Assembly: GCA_030762175.1 (NCBI GenBank) | Contig: CM060843.1 | Span: forward strand, 29,594,501 to 29,658,500 | Direction of reading: 5' to 3' | Source of the DNA: Metallyticus violacea | Lineage: Eukaryota > Arthropoda > Insecta > Mantodea > Metallyticidae | Length of the DNA stretch: 64,000 bases | In this document: piece by piece, positions 12,026 through 23,259 of the stretch | Position numbering within the stretch: position 1 is the first letter of the stretch | How the letters are laid out: each line of letters starts with the position of its first letter | Position numbers and translations under genes: made by a program | Notes under the pieces: generated by a model | Seen by the model: the letters and a program-made list of their open reading frames with translations, nothing else | Told to the model about the DNA's origin: nothing | The model's database searches: none

Positions 12026-12145
12026 TTGAATTTTAGTGTTGTGTATGTTACAATCTCGACTCAATTTTTTTAAAATGTTAATGTTGGACATCAATGTTAC
12101 AAAAGTTCACTATATTTAATACAATAATCTAATATCTTTTATTTC

Positions 12146-12600
12146 TTAAATTAATTGGATAGAATTATTTATGCTTCTACTTTTGAACTTTGGTAATTCA
12201 TTGAATCTGTCTGATAACCATTTTGCTAGCAAATATGTGCGGGTGTTAATATTGTTTATGATTGGTCTCATGCTCATTATTGGTTTATGAATTTTTGGCA
12301 AGCCATATATACTGGCTACTCTTGGATTATTTGTAATTAATTTATATTTACTTGTATCTGGAATAATTGTGCTTTTTCTTATGGCTTCATTAACTATTTT
12401 TAAGCATTCATTCAATGGATTTGATTTAACTTTGGCAAATTCTTTTTTATTTAAAAATTTAACATTCTAGTGGTATACTGTTCTTTATCTAGGATTACTA
12501 TTTTATTTCCCTTATCTGCTTTTTTATACACTACTCCTTTTGAGTTAAGGCTCCTGATAATATTTTTGTGGTTGTTAATTCTGATAGGTTTCTTTTTATT
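12146..12600 (-). pseudogene. PLE reverse transcriptase remnant, N-terminal part
   Basis: Translation on the minus strand gives an ADKGNKIVILD block (about 12490-12520), typical of the region upstream of Penelope RT. It is followed by IYGLPKIHKP and MRPIINNINTRTYLLAKWL (12146-12415), which match the RT fingers region of this family. It continues past the nested insertion into the remnant at 11149-11629. Stops and frame breaks separate the pieces. Confidence 0.85.
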
Positions 12601-12632
12601 CATTAAAAAGAACTGTTGAATTTTATTTAACA

Positions 12633-13106
12633 GTGATGTATAAATTTCAAAAAATATTTAAATATGTTAATATAAAATTGGCCCCCACTAATAGATTTAG
12701 TCTAAACAACGTTTTGAAAGACAATACTATAGATAATACCCCTAAGGAGAAAAAAGCAGGAATTTACAAGATTTCATGTGCTGAATGTGATAAGATCTAT
12801 ATAGGAAAAACTAAGAGGAATGTGGGGACACATCTAAAAGAACATATGAGGAATTTAAAATACAAACAAGTAGAAAGGTCAGTGGTAGCATATCATTTTT
12901 GGACCAAAAATCATGATATAAAAAAAGAAGTTGAATTATTCAGAGCTGTACAGGGACCAGTAGAACTGGATATTTGGGAAAAGATTTACATCTATAAACA
13001 TAAGGATCATTTGATGAATTTTGACATTCCGAAAGAAGAAAATATAAATTTTAAGTTTATAAAAGTTTCACCAATGCGGAACATTGCTTCTGATACTACA
13101 TACTAG
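12633..13106 (+). CDS. PLE GIY-YIG endonuclease domain (inverted terminal copy)
   Basis: An open frame of 157 aa with a complete-looking Penelope endonuclease. GIYKISCAECDKIYIG (residues about 43-58) carries the GIY and YIG motifs with the CxxC pair inserted between them, diagnostic of PLE endonucleases. GKTKRN follows, then LKEHMRN, AYHFWTKNHDI, WEKIYIYKHKDHLM and a C-terminal FDIPKEENINFKF. The GIY-YIG nuclease would nick target DNA for target-primed reverse transcription. There is no RT attached in frame, since this copy is the inverted terminal repeat. It is the only endonuclease here with an intact GIY-YIG core and a long frame, but is probably not expressed as a stand-alone protein. Confidence 0.85.
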   Translation: MMYKFQKIFKYVNIKLAPTNRFSLNNVLKDNTIDNTPKEKKAGIYKISCAECDKIYIGKTKRNVGTHLKEHMRNLKYKQVERSVVAYHFWTKNHDIKKEVELFRAVQGPVELDIWEKIYIYKHKDHLMNFDIPKEENINFKFIKVSPMRNIASDTTY

Positions 13107-13132
13107 GTAACAACAACCTTTCACACCATTCG

Positions 13133-13185
13133 TCCATGGCCGAAGATGGAGATAACATATCTTTGCAACCGGTTCCGGATATTTT
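13133..13185 (+). ncRNA. Hammerhead-like motif, PLE right copy
   Basis: CCGAAGA (13140-13146), extra U, helix II GGAGAT/ATCTTT, then GCAACCGGTTC. GAAA is mutated to GCAA. The palindrome ACCGGT is intact. Confidence 0.45.
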
Positions 13186-13313
13186 TAAGGTTATTGAAGG
13201 ATGAAGTATGTTAGATGACAGATTTAATTCATGTGAGCTTCGCTGTGTTAGTTCCATATGATTTTTTTTTAAAGTTTTTACAATTTTTAAAAAATTTTAA
13301 TAAGAAAAAAATA

Positions 13314-16300
13314 ATTTCAAAGTAGATGCTGTTCTTGCTGGACTTCCTAACTGAAGACATAGACATAGCAGACTAACAATTCATGCAGTGGCTATACTTA
13401 GTTAAAATAGCAGAAGAGATAAATCTCAAACTATTATATTTCTGGAGCCATCAGTGTGTGCTAATAGGACCCTTTGAATAGTCATTCTCCATGAACTAGC
13501 ATCTGGATAGAGGAGAAACCAAAACATTGCCAACAATGTGAGCCAACTTTTTATGGTAAAAGGAACATCTCTCAAGACAGTTCAGCCAGTGCTTGGCATC
13601 TCATTATTATAGAAAGAATTTTACAATACTTGAAAAAATGAACAGAGAACTGTCTCATATGAAGTTAGGAGATTATCACTTGATTAACATCACTGGAACA
13701 TGTTATGAAAATAATTTTAATGCTTTCAGCATACAAATAAATTAAAAAAGTATTAGTGATAAAGATTTAAAATTATGAGCCTTGGAAATTTTCTATACTC
13801 TATCAATAACAAATAAATTTAGAACATCAAAACTGAAATTGAATTTTTAAAACAAATTTTCAAATTAGAATCATACAAAATTATATAGTTTGTGTCATGT
13901 TCTACATTAAGGGACAAATAACAGGTTTGCATTTATCTCCTGATATTAATAAGATTAATCAGAGCAATTTAGAAAAGAAATTAGAGAAAAATGGACATTA
14001 TCATTTATTGGAGAAATGAAAATCAAATCCATATCCCGATCAATACATGTTCTGTCATATTCCTGTATCATATATAATGCCTACTATTCATATGAAGAGA
14101 ACTCTACTGCCCAAATTGTTTATCATGCTTCAAGAACCAACAGGCACTTTTGGCCCAATAGTTTCCTGAAATATTAAGGTAAATAACATTATTGTAAGAC
14201 TTGAAGCTTAATGAGGTATATAACAATATTGTAAAAGGCTCAAAATTTGGTAAAAGGGGAAAAAAATTGAAAGAATTGCCACTGAGTCATTCTTCCCCAT
14301 TAAATAAATTCCATTAATTTTGGATTCCTAGACATTGTACAATGATCTTGCTTGTTTGGAAAGGACATCAGACAATACATTTTTTCCAATTCCTTCTAGC
14401 ACAACTAAAAAAATATCTTTTACAGATTTTTCTTCTGGCAATGGAATTAATTTTATAGGAGTTTATCTGAAATTCTGGCAGCTAATGTAAACCTAAATGT
14501 TCAACATTTTCAGAGGAATGGTATTAAAACAAGGCAAATTTCAACAATTCAACAATACAGAATTTATAGCATCTGAACAGTTTTGTATGTGTACTGTAAA
14601 AAAGTGTGATGATGATGATGATGAATGCTACATGTGCTCTAGTTTGATATGTGTGGTATAAAAATGATTTGCATTATAATGGTTCTATCCAGTGCAGTCA
14701 CTTGTGTTATTCTTTCTTTGAGTAAATAATAAAGTATTTTATCTCATAATATAATTTAATATAAATACTATTTCTACTTGTATAAAATGTAAAGCTAGCC
14801 CACTGCTCATATGCTCCCTGAATGCAGTGGTCCTGGGTAGACAGAAGGCTACTGAACAATGAGTTCCATTAATGTAGCTTTGTTATCATATTAGCATTTC
14901 AGGTAACTTTTAGGACTTTACATTCAATATTGTAGTTATTAGGTGTTTTAAACATTGCTTTCTGAAATGTAGATGCTTCTTTATAAGTATTAAGTTTTAT
15001 GGTGATTTTCACATGAGCTGCATCCTTGTTAGCAATGGTTTGGTGGGGAGTGAGCTTTGATAGTGTCACTAACCTGTATTTTTGCCAAGGTAAGATAATG
15101 ACCCTATTTAAGAAACCATGCTCTTTGAAAATATAATGAAAGATATAGCACTACTTTATTCAAGAATAGGTGTTGAAGCTTTCAGCAGGATTTGGCATCA
15201 AGATAAGATCCATCCATACCTAGCTTAAGAGAAATGTTTCCTAATTTTAATTCTGTTCAAAACTGGCTTTCCAGCACCTACTAGACAATAAGCTATGGTA
15301 ATTGCTTCAGGGTATGGAACGTAAGAAAGGCAGTACCTATACTATCGAGAGCTTCAAATGATCAAGCTTGGAGGAAGCAGAGATGGATTTGAGATAATGC
15401 ATGGGGCAATTTTGAAAAGTGACTGGTGCCATATGTAACAAGAGAATTATATAGTACTGTAAGTCTCATTAAGGAAAAATTGGAGAAAATACCAGCTTTT
15501 TGTTTCTTAGAGATGAATTTCCATGAGAACTGAGAGTTGCAGGTGATGTAATACTCATTAACTCCCTCACATTTAACAAATCAGCAGAAATACATTTCCT
15601 TCTCTGTCCAATATTTCCTACATGAACAACAGATGGCATAGCAAAGACATGCTATGAATTAATTCTTTTCAATGGCCTAGGTATGTTGAAAATCTGGAGC
15701 AAAACCTCCAAAAGTGTTAATTACTGACATTTTAGTGTTTCATACCAATGTAAGTTTTTTTAAGAGAAGTAAAAGAATGTATACACATTTCACAGTGAGT
15801 GATTAATGAAATGCATATAGTTGAAAAAATTTATCTCCAATTAATGAAGAGCATTTTGCATGGTATTAATAAATCATTTATAATTTCTCACAGGAGAGGA
15901 AAGATAAAAAATACATACATATGGAACACAACTTAAACAACTACAACATCAATTCAATCAAAATGCTATTAACTTATTTTATAACAAGCAGCAGAGATGA
16001 CTAGCTTGGACAGAGCTATTGCTACTGACTTCTCATGAATTTATCATGCATTCTTACAGCTTACTTGATTATGGTAAATTAAATTTTTAATATATTTAAC
16101 ATGAAGTGACCACAAAAAGCCTTTCAAACTCTCATTTTAAGGTAAAATAATAAAAGGCCCTAGGATAGCTATTTAAGTTTAATTCCAACTTCCACATATT
16201 CTGCTGATAACATCAGTGCCAATTTTGGGAAACAATTCAGTTTTCCAGAATAATATTCAGCAAATTCCAAATTAAAGGCCTAACTAATGTTTTAATATTA

Positions 16301-17041
16301 GACTGAACAAGCTAGTAATAAATTACAAATTGATTAGGAATTTTGTAATTAAAATATTTAATTATCTTTCTTTTTCATCTAAACATGCTATAGTATTAAC
16401 ATTTAAATTTGATTTTGAGAGGAGTATACCTTAGATAATGTGAAATATTGGGACAGATGATTATCTGCACATCTACTGAGTACCCTTGCTAAATGTTGTC
16501 TGCTTTAAAAACGTATTTCTTGTCTTTGATTAATGCTAACTATTCTTGTAAGATTTGGGAATTACAAGAATGAGAAGAATCTGGAGAGGAGGTATAGTTC
16601 ATGCACAGTGCAAATTGCTGAAAAATATGCTTCTATCTTTCCAGAAAGTAAAAAGAGTCAAATGGCATAAGAGTCATTTTTTTTAATAATATTAAAAATT
16701 AAATCAGAAAAGGAAAAAAAATAAAGGTTTATTGGAAAGGAGACTGAGAACATATTGTCAGAAATGGATACAGAAATTGCCTTTAACCTAAAAAATTTCA
16801 GATATCACATATTTTAGAAAATATTTTCATTTTCCGGCAAAATACTACACTTTCAAAGTACAAGTTCAGTCTTGGAACAAACAAGCACATTCAAGTTAGA
16901 AAGCATGCTGACTTTGAAAATTCAGTAACCTTAACCATCTACACAAACCCCTGTCATAAATGCTAGCATAAACTTTTATTAAAAGGGACTGCACCAAATG
17001 TTTTGGCAATCTAATATCATGTTAACTAGAAATGTTAATTG
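13314..17041. other. Non-coding stretch with one possible transposon remnant
   Basis: No gene identified. The stretch 15130-15230 resembles 18870-18920 (shared TTTATTCAAGAATNGG and following bases), suggesting two copies of an old unclassified repeat. The 44-nt segment 13785-13828 recurs at 10839-10882. Confidence 0.45.
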
Positions 17042-17129
17042 AAACTTGTACAGTGAAGGTAATCATATAATTGAAATCATCATATGACTGAGTCCAACAA
17101 CACATTCTTTTTGCTCCACTTGTTTATAA

Positions 17130-17175
17130 TGTGTAGAACTGGTTTCACGGACCCTGAGTCCACATCATCATTTTC
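17130..17175 (-). ncRNA. Hammerhead-like motif
   Basis: Minus strand: TGATGA (17165-17170) with C3 replaced by A, extra U, helix II GGAC/GTCC, then GTGAAACCAGTTC. The helix III block ACCAGT is one change from the ACCGGT palindrome. Confidence 0.5.
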
Positions 17176-17259
17176 CTCCGGGGATGAAAACATAAACTTT
17201 AAGTTCATCACACCTCCACCAGAGCAGAATACACATTCCAACAGCACAACAAATTATCC

Positions 17260-17315
17260 AGTTGACGGTTAGCTGGTGTTGCAGACAAAGGGTTCGTTAA
17301 ATCGGTTCTACATAT
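17260..17315 (+). ncRNA. Degenerate hammerhead-like motif
   Basis: CTGGTGT, then helix II region GCAGAC/GGTTCGT, then TAAATCGGTTC. Recognisable only by comparison with the left copy and the copies near 29200 and 29970. Confidence 0.35.
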
Positions 17316-17390
17316 TATAAACAAATAAGCGGAGAAAAAGTGTGTGTAATTTGACTCAGCCATACAATGATCTCAATTATAATTTTGTGT

Positions 17391-17807
17391 TACTCAAGGA
17401 TCAGTCATGAATGGAAAATTGCCTCATGAGATTATTCAGATGATTAAGAAATTACAATTAAGAGTATTCTTTCTACTGCTCTGTTCACATCTTCAATGAA
17501 ATTAGAAAAATTCTGAAGAAATGTTCTAAACCTAGACAGCTTTGCTCATGAAGAGTGCAGTGATCATAACATTGGTCTGTATTCATTGGAAGCAATAATA
17601 GCCTATAAGAAGAACATCAGAAGACTAATGCTGAGTCTTGAACTGCAAACTTATTCTGTGAAGTAGCAGAATTTTTTCAATGAAATTATACAAGGAACTT
17701 AAGAAGCAGACATTTTCTAGAGTATGTTGCTAACAATGGATGTATTGAAAATGTTATCATCAACGAAAATGTTTTTAATGTTGAAAAGGTTGCATTTGTC
17801 AAAGTAA

Positions 17808-17808
<1 letters not shown>
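17391..17808. other. Unclassified stretch
   Basis: No open frame of note and no recognised family. Confidence 0.4.

Positions 17809-17856
<48 letters not shown>
17809..17856. repeat. (TA)n microsatellite
   Basis: About 22 TA dinucleotides directly abutting the left edge of the large palindrome. Confidence 0.95.
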
Positions 17857-17858
<2 letters not shown>

Positions 17859-18381
17859 AATTGCCAGCAGAGTGTGTATATATGTATACATAAGAAAAAA
17901 AATATAACATTAACAATAATTAGAAAAGCAGAAAATGATAAAACTAAGAATAAGTCACAGAGTTGTAATCCCCATATTTCTAACTACTTGAGTTCTTCTA
18001 TGTCATGAAGACAAGCCATAGAAGAACTGGAGTAGTTCGAAATATAGCAATTAAAACTCTGTGACTTTTTCTTAGTGTTCTATCCTTTTCTGTTTTTCTA
18101 ATTATCATATATATATATATATATATATGATAATTAGAAAAACAGAAAAGGATAGAACACTAAGAAAAAGTCACAGAGTTTTAATTGCTATATTTCGAAC
18201 TACTCCAGTTCTTCTATGGCTTGTCTTCATGACATAGAAGAACTCAAGTAGTTAGAAATATGGGGATTACAACTCTGTGACTTATTCTTAGTTTTATCAT
18301 TTTCTGCTTTTCTAATTATTGTTAATGTTATATTTTTTTTCTTATGTATACATATATACACACTCTGCTGGCAATTAAAAT
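17854..18381. repeat. Perfect 528-bp palindrome of a MITE-like repeat
   Basis: The left arm (17854-18117) and right arm (18118-18381) are exact reverse complements wherever I compared them, including an A8/T8 run, with no net indel. The centre is a TA run. Each arm itself contains an imperfect inverted repeat (about 17920-18005 against 18015-18107, folding around CTTCTATGTCATGAAG). The basic unit is therefore a roughly 185-bp MITE-like element, and the whole is a head-to-head duplication of it plus flanking sequence. A diverged single copy lies at 37545-37680. Confidence 0.9.
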
Positions 18382-20610
18382 TGCATTATGTGTATACATA
18401 ATAACCATATGAAAATGATGTATGTCTTCTCATTCAGTTGTTTTACAGAACCATTTGGGATCTTTTATTTTTATGTGTTCATTCAACCTTAACCTACTGA
18501 TCTCACATTTTTTTACTGTGGATGCATTTTATCCAACGTGAGTACCAATTTCTCAGAATGAAATCCCACACTCTCCATATGCCACAACTCTCCCATGATC
18601 ATTCACATACCTGTTGGTATTGCTGTCACATTCATTCCTTCTGAGAAAATGTAGGATTGATTTAAAGTATCTCATATGGGTGTTGCAATTTTAATGGCCA
18701 GCAGCATGTATACTGACTTTTACAAGAAGCCCATGAGAGGGTCCCAAAGATACAAAGGAGTAACCAATGATGATTTGGTGATGATGTCACCTAGCTTTAT
18801 TTCTGCCAAAAGGGAATGAAGACAATAGCCAGAGTGAACAAACCAGTCTATTGAACTTGTAGTATAGATCTGAATTACTTTATTCAAGAATGGGTATTGC
18901 AACTTCCAACAGTATTTACCACCTGCCCACAAGACCTAGACTTGGCTTGAGTAAAATAATATTTTTGATTTTTATTTTAGCTCAAGACTGGTTTAAGCAG
19001 TCCTGACCTCAACCTTCTGAACTAAAAATTGTGCTGGGGTTTGATATGGTCTGCATGAAAAGGTATTTCAAGCAATCTTTAGAGCATCAGTGGGGGGGGG
19101 GGGGGTTCTTAATGGATATAGTGTATGCTGCTATTGATGAATGGATAAAGAGATTTCAGTATAAATAAGGACAAATGGGGGAAAGAAGGGGCTTCTGAAA
19201 ATTGATGTTATATGAATGGAATAACTGTATCACATTTAAAAATAAATAATTGTATTTAAACTTATGTTACTATTCAATAAATTTTTATAACAGCAATTAT
19301 GGAGATTTAACTATAATCAAGCTCACACTTTTGCTCTTTGACAATGATAAGATGAAAGATAGTGTCATATATTGCAGACAGGAGGCATCAGATGTCCAAG
19401 CACTATACAGTTACTCTGGTTTGTATTGCTTACTGTAGTGTGCAGCACTTATGTTAAGTAAACTTTCTCTATTATGAATGCTACAACATCATGTTCATTG
19501 GTTAAGACAAAAAGTTAGCATAAAAATTATCTGTAATTTTATGTATAAGGATTTACATATGTTTGACTCCATGAAAAAGATATTGTAATAGTCAAACAAA
19601 ACAATATTACTGCAAGTTTAGAACCTAAAGTGTAATGCACAGAAACAAAATATAAGATATATGTATAAGACATATTTATATAGGCATATTCATACTATAA
19701 TAATATCTTGAGTTGTATGTATATTTATTGCATATCTTCTTAACATGTGAAGAGTGCAGGGGAAATTTTATCAAAGTTCAATTAAAGGAAAATTATTTTC
19801 AGTGCTACTTGATAAAAGGCATTCAGAATTATATTATTCAATAACATTTTATTATGAAAAAATTATTAGAGTTACAATAAATGAGAGCTTGAAATATCAC
19901 ATTAAATGAAAAAAAGAATCAAAATCTTGAAATTGTATGAAACAATGATCAGAGTGTTTGTCTAATATTAAGCGTAGATTCGGTATTTTGTTAAACTGAA
20001 ATGGAACCAACAATGAATAAAACATTATTATTGAGAATGTTATTATATTCAACATAAAATTACATTGTTGGATATTAAGTAAACTTTTTTTTCTATTGTT
20101 AATGAGAGAAGATGTTCATAGAAGATTGTGTGTAATTCATGATGAACAATGAAGAAGGAAGAAGTGGAAGAGTGATGCATTCATTCAAAGAAAATATGTC
20201 TCTTTCAGACAAGATCTGTGGCTGAGATGAAGATTCACATAAACACCCAAGAACAATAAACCTTGGAACTACATTACATAGGCAGTGGCAGAATTATGAG
20301 ATCATTGAAAAGAAATACAGAAAAACAGATTTGTAGATTTTACAGGTTTTCAAAAAAGATGCTGGACTAGAAACTTTGTATAGATGCCAAATCACAGTTT
20401 CGGAAGAAAAATTTAATGACTACAAGTTCTTAGTTCATAAGATTCTTTCGTGAACCAGTCCAGAAATTCTGATGAGTTACCCACAATCTATACAGCAAAA
20501 AATGGAGATGGGGAGGGTATTTTTTCAACATCCTGAAAAATAGAAATTTCAGTAAATGTGTATTGTATAAACTTTCAGAACAGTGTTTAAATTTTTTATT
20601 AACTAGTAAT
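18382..20610. other. Non-coding stretch with possible old DNA-transposon remnant
   Basis: No intact gene. 18500-19110 is less AT-rich than its neighbours, and part of it resembles 15130-15230, so it may be a decayed repeat. A minus frame (18720-18932, 70 aa) gives IYTTSSIDWFVHSGY but I cannot assign it. A G14 run lies near 19091-19104. Confidence 0.4.
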
Positions 20611-20619
20611 ATGGACAAT

Positions 20620-20920
20620 GATTTTTTTTGTTTGTTTATTTAGGGATACTCTTTAACATCTGAGGTCATCAGCATACCATTCAAATCAGGGCGTGAAACG
20701 CAAAACAAATTTTGTTCAGAAGGCTCTTTTTTTTCAGGCTTGAGGTCCTTTTTCAAGCCGAAAATGTATGACACGGGACCCACAGCTTTACTTCCCTTCC
20801 AAAGTAAACCATAATTGGGATTTTTACGCCCAAAAAAAATCCATCCGTCCTGGCCGGGATCGAACCCGCGATCTTGGGTTTAGGAGGCAAGATGGTTACC
20901 ACTACACCACCAGGACCAAC
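20620..20920 (-). mobile_element. tRNA-headed SINE
   Basis: A full-length minus-strand copy: T-rich end at 20620 (SINE 3' tail), tRNA-like head ending at 20920 with box B GGTTCGATCCC (in the region 20855-20870) and a box A-like block. It is flanked by ATGGACAAT at 20611-20619 and 20921-20929, the target-site duplication made by LINE-driven insertion. Confidence 0.9.
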
Positions 20921-20985
20921 ATGGACAATAAATTTTCAATCCCAAAGCTTGTACTGATAAAAGTAAAGTGATTATTATAACATTA

Positions 20986-22760
20986 TACAGGATGAGAATA
21001 AAATTTTTTTTCAGACAAAATTTGAAGTGCTCTTAGGGGGAATAGGATAGCGACTTACCTCAATTTTTTTTTCAAATGGAATGGTGTTTTTTTTTTTTTT
21101 CTGGAAATGGAAAGAGCATTCAATTTTCAGTATAAAAGTTCTAGTACATCTATCAGCTAGATGATGAGATATTGGACTAATAAGACAGCAAATATTATTC
21201 ACTTACTTTCACTTCTCTCTCTTATTTTGTTGTTGCTATGAAGGAAATTCATTTGTTGACATCGGTACACAAACGAGTGCTCATCATTGCCACTTCAAAC
21301 CTAAAAGGACATTATTCTCAGTCAGTTCCACTTCGTTTTCCATTATGGATGTACGATACACGATAAATGAGAGGATCTATATGGTTTACATTTATGGCGA
21401 AGCTCATAAGAACGCTAGAGTAGAAGATCGAAGATCGATATTCTGAAAGGAGGCAGCCATTTGTTAGAAATTTTCAACGACTTGCGAACTTACTCTCCGA
21501 AACAGGAGGTGTCGCATCAAGAAAACACCATTGAATGAGAACCGCTACTGGGGAAAATCCGAAAGTGGCTATATTAGCTGCAGTTGCCGCTAATCCTCAC
21601 GCAACTTCCCGTCAACTGGAACATGATTCAGGAATCTCTCAAAGGAGTGTTCTTCGAATACTTCAGCGTCACAAATACCACTCATATCACATTAGCCTAC
21701 ACCAAGCCTTTCGTGTGGATGATTTTCAGAAGCGTGATGAATTTTGCCATTGGGGCTCTACTACAAACTCAGAACTGTAACTTTTCCAACATTTTATTTT
21801 GTGAGAGACGACATTCACCAATCGTGCTCAAGTGAACCGACATAACATTCATTATTGGGCAGTGGAAAATCCAAGAGAGTTGTGGGAAGTAGAGCATCAC
21901 CGGCAATGGAGCGTGAACATTTGGTGTGGCATTTTGGGATTCCGTATAATTGGATCATACTTAATTGAAGGTAAACTTAATGGGCAGAAATACAGACATT
22001 TTTTGGATCAAAAACTTCCAGTGTTGCTTGAAGACGTGCCTCTTGTGGACCGGACTGCAATATGGTATCAATACGATGGTTGTCCATCTCATTACTCAGT
22101 TGTAGCTTGAGAAATATTAAACAGAGACTCCCATGGTCGATGAATAGGATGCAGAGAACCTATCCATTGGCCTGTCCGTTCCCCTGATCTCACTTTTCTC
22201 GATTAAGTTTATGAAGAAGTATAACTGCACCTGGTAAACTTCGTTAATAAATTAGGAATGTCTGTGTAAGAATCGGCGAAGAAATGTTGAGACGTGTTCA
22301 TCGATATCTTTTGAAGCATGTTTTCGAAAATGCATCGATGTTAATGGTCATACTTTTGAGCATTTACTGAACTGAAATTGTTTTTAATGTGAATATGAAT
22401 TGTTTCAATTATGGTTATAACTGTACTGTACGTAAATTGATGCAGTGAAGTGAAAGTGAGCGAAAAACATTTGCTGCCTTATTTGTCCAATATTTCATCA
22501 TCTATCATCCCTAGCTCATGGATATACTAGCACTTTTATACAGAAAATTGATTACTCTTTCCATTCCCGGGAAAAAATACACCATTCCATTTGAAATGTT
22601 GACCTTGAAATGACCTTGAGAATGACAGTTCAAGGACGAATTCGGGTTGCTATCTTATGTCACCCTAAGAGCACTTGAAATCTTGTCTGAAGCATTTTTT
22701 TGATTTTCCTTTTCGTTTCCGAGTAAAATGGCCGCTACGCTATAAATGCCTCATTCTGTA
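20986..22760 (+). mobile_element. Tc1/mariner-superfamily transposon, decayed
   Basis: TA duplications flank inverted ends (TACAGGATGAGA left; TACAGAATGAGG from the right). Inner parts also match as inverted copies (AAGTGCTCTTAGG against CCTAAGAGCACTT). The interior is more GC-rich than its surroundings and carries a broken transposase. Length 1775 bp fits an autonomous ancestor. Confidence 0.85.
21345..22110 (+). pseudogene. Transposase of DUF4817/DDE type, frameshifted
   Basis: The N-terminus from 21345 reads MVYIYGEAHKNARVEDRR, the helix-turn-helix (DUF4817-like) start of a transposase family common in arthropods. 21535-21780 gives AVLAAVAANPHATSRQLEHDSG-type text ending in LQRHKYHSYHISLHQ, the second DNA-binding helix region. 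21832-22110 gives NIHYWAVENPREL, WSVNIWCGI, GQKYRHFLDQKLPVLLEDVP and YQYDGCPSHYS, the DDE core with the second catalytic aspartate. The region of the first aspartate (TDEA-type) is destroyed by frame breaks near 21780-21835. Inactive. Recognition is from family knowledge of the conserved strings. Confidence 0.85.
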
Positions 22761-22995
22761 TATAAAATGCGCGATGTAATTATAAAAAAAATATAATTTT
22801 TTCCATCTTGAACAAGATTTATTCCTAATTTTGATTTAGCAAAGCTTAGTTCAGCTGTGAGAGCGTTTTCAATTTCGCTTTTTACCACTCTTTTGGTCGC
22901 ATTTCCTATTGTTTCACAATCAGGTGTAATGATCTGAGAGATACTGCTACATTTATGGTTCTGTGCTGCCTGAAAAATTTTTAGATGTAACGTTT

Positions 22996-23069
<74 letters not shown>

Positions 23070-23259
23070 CAACAACAACAACAACAATAATAATTAGTGT
23101 TTTATTTATGCCATATTCCTTTTTTAATTTAAAAAAAAACAATTTAGGGCAGTGATAAGAGCTTTGAAGTGATAAGAGCTTTTATTATAGTAAATAATTG
23201 TTATTACTGTCATACTATAACAAGGGAAAGAAGAGTTTCTTTATATTTCACATTATATA
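22761..23259. other. Spacer with triplet microsatellite
   Basis: Contains (AAT)n followed by (AAC)n at 23001-23092. Nothing else recognised. Confidence 0.7.
23001..23092. repeat. (AAT)n(AAC)n microsatellite
   Basis: About 23 AAT triplets passing into about 6 AAC triplets. Such tails often mark LINE 3' ends, but no LINE sequence is visible next to it. Confidence 0.9.

Larger units (their letters stand above)
11630..12122. mobile_element. 493-bp palindromic PLE derivative nested in a PLE
   Basis: The insertion is flanked by a perfect 12-bp duplication, AATAATCTAATA (11618-11629 and 12123-12134). The interior is an inverted repeat (about 11638-11830 and 11877-12069) around a loop of roughly 46 bp. 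Each arm carries a short coding remnant like a PLE endonuclease C-terminal tail (EIPPSDVLIQKFIKPPPE), a hammerhead-like motif with palindrome ACTAGT, and a terminus. It has no RT or endonuclease core, so it must have been mobilised in trans. It belongs to a different subfamily from its host PLE. Confidence 0.85.
10401..13301 (-). mobile_element. Penelope-like retroelement with inverted terminal copy
   Basis: The main body is on the minus strand: RT remnants from about 12600 down to 11149, GIY-YIG endonuclease at 10521-10990, then ribozyme motif and terminus at 10401-10505. The right end (12631-13260) is a second, plus-strand copy of the endonuclease, ribozyme and terminus, so the element is bounded by inverted arms of about 600 bp. 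Inverted or partial terminal repeats are known for Penelope elements. A 12-bp flanking repeat, AAGAAAAAAATA (10389-10400 and 13302-13313), may be the target duplication, but it is low-complexity. A second PLE derivative (11630-12122) is nested in the RT. All frames are broken. Confidence 0.85.
17042..17390. mobile_element. Short PLE derivative with inverted termini
   Basis: Reading left to right: an inverted terminus (about 17045-17130), an inverted hammerhead-like motif (17130-17175), a plus-strand remnant of the endonuclease C-terminal tail (GDENINFKFITPPPEQ), a plus-strand motif (17260-17315) and a plus-strand terminus. The two outer segments are inverted copies (AACAACACATTC / GTGTGTGTAATTTG neighbourhoods). 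No RT or GIY-YIG core. I did not identify a target duplication. Confidence 0.75.

Noticed and set aside
18720..18932. 70-aa minus-strand frame (IYTTSSIDWFVHSGY...)
   Set aside because: It looks protein-like and part of the neighbourhood resembles 15130-15230, but I recognise no family and cannot support a function.
19091..19104. Poly-G run as a G-quadruplex or regulatory site
   Set aside because: A single homopolymer run, like the C run near 23391 and the G run near 45221; most likely slippage or sequencing noise.
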